Positions 10,112 through 20,037 of a stretch of DNA of 64,000 nt are shown in pieces (the first letter of the stretch is position 1; each line of letters begins with the position of its first letter). Source of the stretch: Nyssa sinensis. Lineage: Eukaryota; Streptophyta; Magnoliopsida; Cornales; Nyssaceae. The stretch is taken from the NCBI GenBank assembly GCA_008638375.1, contig CM018052.1:14784450-14848449 (forward strand). Direction: 5' to 3'. The translations under genes and the position numbers were made by a program. The notes beneath the pieces were generated by a model, which searched no databases, had not been told where the DNA came from, and was given only the letters and a program-made list of their open reading frames with translations.

Positions 10112-10390
10112 GAATTTTTTTTGAGGGTATTTTTGGTATTTCATTATTGCCCTAATTCTATGTATTTATATTTGAGGAGTCACATCTCATTGTAACCCCT
10201 TTTCAAATCATAGTGAAATTGCAGCAGCCATGGACGTAGCTACATTCTAGGGTGAACCACGTAAATTTTCGTGTTCTTGTGTGTGCATGTGATTTTAGAT
10301 TCATTTTCTTATTTGGTTTCGTATTTCACCAATCGCAGTTAGGTGATTATATTCCTAATAGCCCCAAGTTAACGGTTAAGTGTATGTGTT
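10112..10390 (+). repeat. Probable copia-type LTR remnant
   Basis: The stretch has the layout of many plant copia LTR R/U5 regions: a TATA-like TATTTATATTTG near 10157, CATTGTAACCCC, ATAGTGAAATTGCAGCAGCC, then GAACCACGTAAATTTTCGTGTTCTTGTG and a T-rich end. No LTR partner or coding remnant of the same element was found beside it. From 10390 to 10980 I see no recognisable gene; the plus-strand frame at 10589-10804 has no familiar features. Confidence 0.5.
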
Positions 10391-10983
10391 GTGGTTAGCC
10401 ACTCCTGGTCTTTTCTTGGTTTCTTTCCTAGCATGTTTCCATCTTTGAAAATATCTTTTCTTCTATCAATTTTGCCCAAGAGAACCCGGATATGACTTCC
10501 TTGTTGAAAGTGCCAATTTTAGCGACCTGTTGCTGACCAACTTGATTAGGATGGTGTGAATCATTGTTTGTGTGTTTAACGATGAAAAATGGATTGGTTA
10601 ATGCATCAGGATTACAACTTTAATAGAGGCCTTAGTGGCCACATTTGTGGTTGCTCATCATTGTCCCATTTAATCGTCTGTAGGATAGTTGGCATAGTTT
10701 TAGCCACAGAAGGATTGCCTGCATACTTCTGGTTGTTTTATTCACCTTATCCTGTTGAACATAGAAGAGCTTGGAAGTTTGTATTGGGTTTAATGGTCTT
10801 TTAAAGTACTCATAATGGCCGTTGAAACATAATACTCAGACGCCTTGCATTTAGGAATTTTAAAAAGTATTTTATTTTAATTTCATTTTCGCTCTGTTCT
10901 TTTAATTGGTTTCGCATGCATAAACTACTTTAATTTGTTTTTTGTGTATGAGAAATCATTTTGTTTGATAGAGGTTCTTTGTT

Positions 10984-11690
10984 GGGGCTTCATGGCCTAG
11001 AGAACTTGGTGGTGCTGTTGAGCTTATAAATCACTATAAACTTTGGCCCCATCATGAATTTTTCTGCAAGAGGTCACTATCTTAATCAATTTTCGAGACC
11101 CACTATCTTCACAATGTTGTGGGAGATACGAAAATAAGGAAAGGCGAAAGAATGGGATTGGATCAGCTTTTCCAGCACACATCCTATATGGGAGATAGAC
11201 ATGCACGCGTACATCCGTTTGACTTGGATATTCTCAGTGAAGGTTTTTAGATGAGAGAAACAACTCTCGAGACCTGCCATCTATAAGGCATCTGTCACAA
11301 CTCTGTTTATCTATCTTTGCTTCTTGCATTGCTTTAGGTACTATGCATGTGGCCTAGTTTTATCATGCGTTGTTCTATTGTTGCATGCCCTGAAGTGTTG
11401 TACTTATGGTATATGGTTTCTATGATATAATGTGTTAAATCACTTAGACTGGTGTCAATAGGGAGAGAAAGGAATTCATATGGTAGTGTTGAAGGGTGAT
11501 ACCAAAGATGAGAAAAAACCATAAAAAGCACCAAGGCAGGGACAAAGACAAAGGACATAAGAAGCACAGACACTGTCGCAAGGACAGTAGTAATAGGGAT
11601 AAAGATAAGGAGAAAAATATAAATGGGCTTCATGATTTTGGTCCTGGGCACTTGCAGAGACAACAAGACAAGGTTTGAATTTTGAAACAA
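10984..11690 (+). pseudogene. MED19: Mediator complex subunit 19 (MED19) pseudogene, two exons
   Basis: The conceptual translation matches plant MED19, a nuclear Mediator subunit linking transcription factors to RNA polymerase II. Exon 10984-11282 reads PRELGGAVELINHYKLWPHH, then EFFCKRSLS, a TAA stop, THYLHNVVGDTKIRKGE, MGLDQLFQHTSY and HPFDLDIL, then a TAG stop. A presumed intron follows (11283-11461): the donor is AT where GT is expected, the acceptor AG is at 11460-11461. The second exon starts EKGIH and contains the Lys/His/Asp-rich tail (HKKHQGRDKDKGHKKHRH..., DKDKEKN) in a shifted frame. Two stops, a lost donor and a frameshift show a dead copy. The retained intron points to duplication or transposon capture, not retroposition. 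The N-terminal exon and C-terminal end are missing. Confidence 0.8.
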
Positions 11691-11699
11691 CTTCTCTGT

Positions 11700-12400
11700 T
11701 GTTCTACCTTGTCGGTTTTATGGCTTAACTTAGGTATAGGACTATAGGTACTTAACCACTCGGCTTCTAGGCATATCCAAATTGAGTGATTGATAATCTA
11801 TTTCTTTTTATCATCTCTTGGTTGAAATCACAACAAATTCACTCGGTTCATCATCAAGATTTTTGAAAGCCACCTATCAAAAAATAGATTGTTGAAAGCC
11901 AGCTCTTTTGATCCTTGCGGTGGTTCAAAGCAACTCTTCTATCTTAAAGAGCTTATCAACTCCTTTTTTTTTTAAATTTTTTTTGGGGGAGGAGAGATCC
12001 TAAAAAACAATTATGCTGTTTAAGACATGCTTTCAATTTTGAGATAGCCATGGATTGTATGCTCTACTTGACAATCACATGCAGGTTTTTCTATTTTTAG
12101 AAATTCATGATTTTAACACGAGATGTTGACTTATGTTATTTCACCCCTTTTAGTCCAAGTAAAACCATGGTCATCCATAGACTTCCAATATATCCCATCA
12201 TTTGTCTAACCTCAACATTGAAGTTCAATGCGTTGTATGGTTGGATTGGATATTTGATTTAAGCTTCAGTGAAGTTGCATGAACTTTTACTGGTTAAGTC
12301 ATGTAGAATGATTAAGCTTTGACTCAAAGTCAATTTTAAAATTGAAAGCTAAATACTTACCTAAACTATGAAACCAAACAAAAGAACAAGCAATTTTTGA
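11700..12400. other. No recognisable feature
   Basis: AT-rich, low-complexity sequence downstream of the MED19 pseudogene. It may include remnants of that gene's later introns or 3' region, but no exon similarity could be seen. Confidence 0.5.
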
Positions 12401-13463
12401 CGTCGAAAATCCTTGAATGGAAAATTATGGGTCCTTATCGAGGTGCATAAATCCACTATGAAAAAGGTAAGAGTACAGACTCAACTCCTCAAGCCTTACC
12501 GATGCCGATCTAGAATTTTTTCAACTTGAATCCTCAAGCCACTCTTTATAACTGCAACTACCAATACTCGAAAGTCTCACAACTTGAATCTATGAGCTGT
12601 GGTGTCCAAGATCGATGAAGCTGGAATCCTCCGCACTAGAGCCCCCAAGCACGACTATGGTAGAAAGGATTCTCTGGGTTCAAATCTAGAGGTTAGGGTT
12701 TTCAAGGTGAATTGAAGATGTGAAATATGTTTAAGCCTATGAAAAACGCTGTGAAAAGTTTTGTCAATTTTATGCATATGCCACTCTTTTTAATTCAGAA
12801 AACCTAGGCCTTTAAATCGAACACATAAAAATAAGTTTAAAACAACTAGGTCTTTGTCATAGTTCGAACACCAGAAGGTTCTGTTTGCACGGACCTCTAT
12901 CACAGTTCAAACGAGCTATCAAACGGGATTGAATGGGATCTTTTGGACATGAATTAAAAATGTTCACTCATCCAACGTTCGAAGTATCTGTTCGAATGAG
13001 AGTTGTTAGACAACCCCAGTTTGATGGCCCCTCACTTCCATTTTGAAAAACATCCCCTACTAGCTTCGTTTGAACAATGTATCAAATAATATTGAATGGA
13101 AGCCACTGTTTTTTAAATACCAAGTTTATGCAAGCTCCGTTCTGATGGCCTTGACCTTGTTTGAACGTCACTAGACACTAGACACTAGGCCTATTTTAGT
13201 TTTAAAAACCATTTTAACTGGTAAAAAGGACTTATAAAACATATTTGAGTGCATTTCAACCTATGGCTGTGGTCTCTAAGTCCACTTACCATTAAACATA
13301 AGTGTGATTGGGTCGTCATTTGATATTTGAGTATGCACAATGAGCTTTGGCACTTAAGGTTTGAGACTATTCGACTTACATAGACTTAGACTCAATCTTA
13401 CAACCATTGCTTTTGTCATACGGAATATGCCAACACTACATGAGTTGGTTCTTAATCCTAACA
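12400..13463 (-). repeat. Possible LTR remnant
   Basis: Read on the minus strand the segment would begin TGTTAGGATTAAGAACCAAC at 13463, a typical LTR start, and it contains repeated GTTCGAAC-like motifs. No primer-binding site, second LTR or coding remnant supports the call, and the other end is not defined. Confidence 0.3.
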
Positions 13464-13723
13464 ATCTTTCCCAAAAAAGCAACCATAAGAATATGAGTAA
13501 CAAGAAAAGAATAATACATCCCAAACCCAAAAGGAAATAAGATCCTAATCTAAGACTAATGATTCAAAACTCTGACTTTATAGAAGCTTCTCAAAAAACT
13601 TTATCTTCGCTTAAACATGAAATCACAACACTTAGCAGACGTTGTGAATTTCAGAAAAATAAAATCATGCACACAAGAGATGTCATGTAAAATGCACAAA
13701 ATCAAGTATGTATGTTACTCCAA

Positions 13724-13725
<2 letters not shown>

Positions 13726-13788
<63 letters not shown>
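13726..13788. repeat. (TA)n microsatellite, about 31 units
   Basis: A perfect TA run. The rest of 13464-14203 is A-rich, with no gene that I recognise; the frames on both strands are of low complexity. Confidence 0.97.
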
Positions 13789-13792
<4 letters not shown>

Positions 13793-14211
13793 ATGTGAAT
13801 AGAAAGACGTCAAGAGTAATAATGAAGCAAACACATTAGACTTCATAAAAACTATCCCTAAATTTCCATAAAAAGTTGACTCTCCCTCACTTAACCTAAG
13901 CTAGTCTACTTCCTTTTGTCATGAGTTGATAAAGGAAAAGAAAACAGATAAAGTAGTAAATGTATGTAAATGAGTAAGAGAAAGCAAAAGAGACAAGCGT
14001 AGATGGAAAATAAAGATAGAATATAGATGATATGGAACAAAATCTCAACTCTCATGTATATAAAAACAAGGAGTACATAGAGTTTGTGAATCATGCACCA
14101 AAAAATAAATAAACTGAAGTACACAATCACACAAGAACAAAATAAAAAAATACATTCAACAGGCCTAAATTCATATAATCTCATGGTTACCAAAATTCGC
14201 TTATCCCCTAG

Positions 14212-15007
14212 CAATGTTTTAAAACTCAGGCCGGACCCGCCGATTCAACCGGTTGAACCATCGACCGGTCCACAAAACGGTCCAGTTTAACCCATAAACC
14301 CGTTTTAAGTTCAAAACTTTTCTAAAAATAGAAAACCGATAAAATTGGATGCTCCGACCGTTGAACCGGTACTAGGTCAACCTGTTCAACTAGCTCTTGG
14401 CTACAATTTGTTTTTTGGTATATTCAAAATCTCAAATTTTATGCAATTTTTTGGCTGAATTTTGACTGAGTTGAGTTGGTCTTTCGTTGAATTTATTTTG
14501 GATTGTATTTAAAATTTTAAACCCTTGAAGTTTGAAACTCCAGTATTATATATTTGTATCATGTGGTATTTTATTTTATTTTATGCATGATTATTAGTGT
14601 TTGTATCTTTTTTTTTTTTTTCATGTAGTTGACGACTAAATTATTGGATTATGCTTGGATTGGATGTTAAAATGATTTTTGTTATGGTCCTTGCGATTAT
14701 GGAAGAATGGCAATGAAGTTTCAACTTTCAACATTGTAATAAGATATGTCTACTATACTTTTTTTATTTTTTCCTTGAAGTTTTACATATTAAGAAAATT
14801 CATATTTTGTAAATTTTTTTTACATAATTTTTAGTAATTTTTGTATAACTTTTTACATTTAAAATATCAATAATATGTATTATTAAATTTATTAATTACA
14901 TAATTATGACATCACGGTTTGATTGCGGTTAACCCGATGGTTGAACCGATAACCCATAACCTGGACATTTTTCCGGTTCGATGAACGGGCTGGGTTTGAA
15001 AACATTG
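14212..15007. mobile_element. hAT-like non-autonomous transposon (796 bp)
   Basis: The ends form an imperfect terminal inverted repeat: CAATGTTTTAAAACTCAGGC at the left and the complement of CAATGTTTTCAAACCCAGCC at the right, followed by GGTTCAAC/CGGTTGAACC-rich subterminal sequence at both ends. The element is flanked by a perfect 8-bp direct repeat TCCCCTAG (14204-14211 and 15008-15015). An 8-bp target duplication with CA...TG ends points to the hAT superfamily. The AT-rich interior has no transposase, so it would depend on an enzyme from elsewhere. Confidence 0.85.
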
Positions 15008-15015
15008 TCCCCTAG

Positions 15016-16114
15016 CGAATTGAAAATTGGGATCTCATGATCCAAAACATAGATCATTAGCAATTTGGAACGCAAGACTTAGCGTTCCAATCTAAAATAT
15101 CACAAGTCTCCAAAAAATTATACAAAATAAACACACATCATTGGAATTTTATTTTATAATGACTTTGATTCGTTAAAATATTTTTTGGTGTTTATATATA
15201 TATATACATATTTTATTACAAATACAATCAAAAAATATATCACATTCCAAATAAATGTATTTTGTTCCAATAAAGTGATCCAAAGAAGCTTACTCCTAAC
15301 TTACCATGTTCTATAACAAGTGACGATTTACGTTCCTGTTCCTGTTCACCATATCATAGCGATCCACGTTCCAAGTAACATTGATCTACACCAAGTTTAC
15401 TGGTGGTGTGGGATCTGTTGCTACCTGAAGCATCATAAGTTGTAGCTCATTTGAAAACTCCTCCAACGGCATGAAAATCCACACAGAACAACCACTGGTC
15501 ATCTTATAGCCTCGCTATACGTAGCTCGACCCTCTTTATGTGATCTGTCATAATCTGGAGCTGTTGGGGTCTAAGCATGCAGGAAACTTCATCAGCAAGT
15601 CTACGAACCACCTCATGAAGTGTAAAAGGAAGAAAATGTGGTGGAGGTAAAGGTGGAGGACGAGTCTGTGAAGTCGGAGGGTTTCCTCAGTGATGCTGGA
15701 TCAACCCTTTATGGCTGTATACGTGTTTACTATTGCTGTTGTGGAGCATAAGGATGACAAAATGTCCTGCCTCACCCTTAATGGGATGAGCTTGGGAAGA
15801 AAATAAACGGGACAGGACAACGCAAGGAGGGGATAGGGGAATAGATTATAACCCGACACGGGTTTGGGGAAGGGATAGGTTTATGTACCCCGCCCTAATG
15901 ATTTATTTAAATTATATAAATTTATTTCAATATTCCCATATTCCTTTAAATACCCACACTTGTGTAAATCTAGATCTAGATATATATTACTTATATATAT
16001 ATATGTGTGTGTGTAATAATATTAGCTGATTAATTTTAATTTTAAAAAAATTAATAGATTGAGCTTTTAAATAGGGGTGGACGGGGTGAGGCGGGGGATG
16101 GGCATAGGGACGAG
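15016..16114. other. No gene; GC-rich repeat-like sequence before the CACTA element
   Basis: No coding sequence is recognisable. The last ~350 bp contain purine-rich GGGGTG/GGCGGGG/GGGGATAGGGG blocks on both sides of an AT-rich core, like short interspersed repeats common in plants, but no matching ends or TSD could be fixed. Its right part continues at 28038 after the CACTA insertion. Confidence 0.4.
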
Positions 16115-16425
16115 CACTACAAAAAATAACAGTTTTAGCGACGCACAGTGTGCGTCGCTAAAAGTGACATTTGGCGACGCACAGTGTCACTTTTAGCGAC
16201 GCACACTGTGCGTCGCTAATAAAGCTGAAAAAAATTAATAAAAAAAAAAGGTTTGCCGCCAAAAATTGGCGCCTAAGTATTGGCGACGCCCTGGTGGCAT
16301 TTAGCGACGCACCGGTGCGTCGCAAATAGTCAATTTCGAGGACCTCGCGTCGCAAATTTGACGGACGGAGTATTAGTGACGCGCATTGGGGTTATTAGCG
16401 ACGCACAGTGTGCGTCGCTAATAAC
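16115..16425. repeat. Left subterminal palindromic repeats of the CACTA element
   Basis: Many copies of AGCGACGCAC and its complement GTGCGTCGCT, often head to head around CAGTG to form near-perfect hairpins (for example at 16134-16165 and 16394-16424). In En/Spm-type elements such subterminal repeats bind the TnpA-type accessory protein and bring the ends together; that role here is by analogy. Confidence 0.9.
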
Positions 16426-16588
16426 CCCATATATATATTCTCGATCTCGCCGTTTCCAAACCCTCTTTTTCTCACAAACCCTCTTTCTCTCTCACAGCGC
16501 CGTTTCCATCCATTTCCATTGTTTCCAAAGGGATTGAAGCTTGAAAGTGAAGGGGAAAACACATCACTGAGTTCACGAAACCTATCAG
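16426..16588 (+). promoter_or_regulatory. CACTA promoter and 5' untranslated exon
   Basis: A TATA-like CCATATATATATTC (16426-16440) directly follows the left subterminal repeats. It is followed by a CT-rich leader and a good splice donor CTATCAG/GTAAAC at 16588/16589. This fits a 5' untranslated exon spliced over a long intron to the transposase gene, whose first coding exon has an acceptor TTGTATTAG at about 20019-20027. Confidence 0.55.
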
Positions 16589-19500
16589 GTAAACACATCC
16601 GTTTCCTTTGACTGATTATATTAATTTACTGATTATATACTGTACCATGTCATTGAACTTTGGTTGTTATGTAAAACCTATGAATTGTAATTTAGATTGT
16701 AAGATTTTCAGTGGCATCTTGGTTTCCTAGAAGAGTGAATATATTTAATCTCTTCTACAATTCAAAAGAAAAATACGTCACTAGCAAAAATAAATAAAAA
16801 AAAAAACCGCTATAAGAGTTGGAGTCATCACCGTTCTAATTGAGCAGAAATTTAACCTAATTTCATTAGTTGAAGAATCCTTAAGATGTTGCAATCTCTT
16901 TTCAGAGGAGATGGAAGATTATACTTGTTTCATATGCCATCATTTGTGCAACATAGTGATTATATTATAAAAAAAAAATAAAATTGAACAGAAATATTTT
17001 AGGAAAGTAGTTAGAAATTAAACAAAATGGGATCAAATAATTCTAACATGTAGAATAAGAGTTCCAAAAGCTGTTTCAATAAGTTGTTTGGATCAGTCCA
17101 AAAACTTGATCACATGAACTTGAACTTGTGTGATAGTTTTATTAGATAATAGAAGTTCAAAAGATGTAAAATTGATTAGATAATAAAATTCAATTGTATG
17201 TTTCAAATTCTTGTTATATGAAAATATGATAAAATATATTTGTTTAATTTTTTTCGTATTTGATGGGGGTAAAAAGTTAGAAATAATAATTACAATGCAT
17301 CAAATACTTGATTAAAAGTTACAAAGTCCTCTGGCTCTAACACTTAAAAAAACTATTTTAGACTAATTAAGAGTAATTCTAAATAAATAAAAGGTTCTAC
17401 TACCACTTAAATACATAAATATTAATTCTTTAAAAACTAATTTTAAAAATATAACAATAAATAATTAACATATATATGTAATATATATATATATAAAAAG
17501 TAAATTAAGTAAATTACGTTGTTTAGAGTTTTGTTCTATTATGTTGAAACCTTAGACCCAATTTTATTTATTTATTTTTCAAATTTTCACCTAATGAGTA
17601 ATTTAAGTAAATTATTCCTTAAGATCTTGTTCATTTGTATAATATAAAAAGTTAATTTTCAAATTTTAATTTTTTTTCTTCACAACTTTTTTCTTTAAAA
17701 AAAAAATGTAGTTCTTTGAAAATATTTTTTTTACTTTTATGATAGCCCAAAATACAGAAAAATATGTTAATAACTTAGTAATCATTTGGATGAATTGAAA
17801 AAAAAAAAAAAACATGTCTTAATATGGGACAAAAATTAAAGTTCATTTGAATGAATCATTGATAATTGACTCCTAGATTAGGCAAACAACATGAGTAAAT
17901 TGTTGTAAAAATAATCTAAAAAAAAATAGAATATAAAAATAATACTTGGCTCCAAATTAAGTCAAAATAATCTCTTTTTACCTAGTGAGTGTATGTAGAA
18001 CAACTTATCATATATATAATGCATATGTATTTTTATATTTATTTAATTTTTATTTGTAGTTGAAAATAATAGGTCACATGATAATCTTATGCATTTTAGT
18101 TTAAGATTCTCGAGTTAAGTAGCAAATTATTTAAACTTAGTTTATTAAAATTGACGAGTTTTCATTTACAATCAAAATTTGCTTGTATATGTCTTGAATT
18201 TAGCTTCTAATTAAATTTGTTGCGAGTCAAGTTCGAGTAATTAATTTATATATATATATATATTATAAAATTATTTATTAATTTATCAAGTCAAATTGCT
18301 TGTTTAAGTCTTGAACTAAGCTTCTAATCAAATTGGTGGTGAGCCAACTTCGAATAGTTCATTTTGTATGTAGTTGAAATTAATTGAGTTTTAAAATATA
18401 TTTAAGTTTGATATATTTATCCATAAATTTTAAATAAGTTTTTAACTGAGTCAATCATAAGATGAGCTAGAATATTTTGATTTGTTTAACAACATGAGTT
18501 GGAACTAAATATTATTCAACTAAAATTATTTTAAAATTAAACAATGCTCGACTCTAAAACAAGTAAGAGAAACATCTTTATAGCTAGTGATGTGCTAAAT
18601 TTATCACATAAAGGCACATTTATTTATTTTTATTTTTAGTTAAAAAAATTTAAGAAAAATCTCACATAATAATTATGTGTTTTTTATGCGTATAAGAGAA
18701 TAAGTATTATTTTATAAATTTACTTTTGGAAAGTTTTTAAGTATTATCCAAAATACTTGCACACATATTTAATTAGATTAATTGGTTAATGCCAAACATT
18801 AGCCTTAACATGATCCATCTGTCAAACCGAACATAATACAAAACCAAAAACAAAAACAAATATTAAAGATTGTAAAGGCGTGAGCATGACAAAATGTTAT
18901 TTCCCCTAAAAAAATGTGTGCTTGTGAGGTTAAAGAAATTTTTATTTTTTTTTTTGTTTGGAAAGAAGAAATAATCATTTCCATTTTTATGAGTTTAGTA
19001 TTTAATCTCCATCGACTACCCAAAAAAAAAAGAAAAAATTTAAAACATTTGTTAAAAAAAATGTTGAAATAAGATAATTAAACTTGATGCTACATTTCAT
19101 GTGTATCAAGAGACAAAAAGGAACATTTAATTTAGTACGAACACTAGTATGTGAATAACTATTAAAAATGCTAAATGCACATGTATGGTGCTTGTTTCAG
19201 TTCTGCTTTGATCACTTCATGAACTAAGTCATGAACTAGCATCAAGGATTTTATCCATTCAAGAATTAAAAAGAGTTCTTGAGTCCTATAGATTGAGAGA
19301 TCAACTAGATACACCTGACCTATTAAGTCAGTTAGTGGTTTTAGGTAGCAATTGATTTGCTTTTGTTGGTTAAGTTGTTGTTGTCAGGTGCCAAGCAAAT
19401 AATTCTTGATGAATGACCTCAATTAATAGATAAAAATTTAATGCTAGGTGCTTTTACTTGTTATCAAACACGATCAATATGTTTTGTATTGGCATTTTCA

Positions 19501-20027
19501 ATGCTATTGTTAATGGTTTTTTAAAGCAAAACTCTGTCTGACAATCAGAGTTTGCCCTTACACTAATGAATTTTTTTATTGCATTCATGTAAGCCTAGCC
19601 CCGTTCGGGAGTCATTTTCATCACATGTGAATCTCGTCGCGAAATTTATTCGCGATTGGGCTCGTGTGTATGAAAATCGATTCTTGAATTGTCCAGAGAG
19701 GACAGTTCGAGAATGCATAAATCTGCATTGCAATCAATAGCGCATATGCTTGAATATTTCACTATGATAAAATTTCAGCACGGTCTCCTATTGTTCTCTT
19801 GGTATATATTTAGCCGTGTTAACGTCTATCTCATATACTTGGAGAACCCTGGGGAGATGCTGTCGAAATTTTGTCCGAGTGGAATCAAGCATTTGATTGC
19901 TGCTGATTGCAATGTAGATTGTGCATTCACGAATGGGATAGGACCACCTTACCCTTTAGAGAGAAGTTGGAGGTGATAGGATTCATGTTTCATATTTATA
20001 ACGAGTATCATTTTTGACTTGTATTAG
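16589..20027 (+). other. AT-rich intron-like region of the CACTA element
   Basis: About 3.4 kb without recognisable coding sequence between the presumed 5' untranslated exon and the transposase start. 16600-19540 is strongly AT-rich with many poly-A and poly-T runs. 19560-19980 is more balanced (CCCCGTTCGGGAGTC, GGACAGTTCGAGAATGCATA) and could be a further untranslated exon. Part of the AT-rich stretch could be an old secondary insertion, but no boundaries were found. Confidence 0.4.
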
Positions 20028-20037
20028 GTAGACGAAA

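Noticed and set aside
11334..11690. Minus-strand 118-residue hydrophobic frame
   Set aside because: Antisense of the Lys/His-rich exon and intron of the MED19 pseudogene; Lys codons read backwards give Phe/Leu runs.
13906..14214. Minus-strand frame rich in Phe/Leu/Tyr resembling a membrane protein
   Set aside because: Low-complexity A/G-rich DNA read on the opposite strand, running into the hAT-like element's edge.
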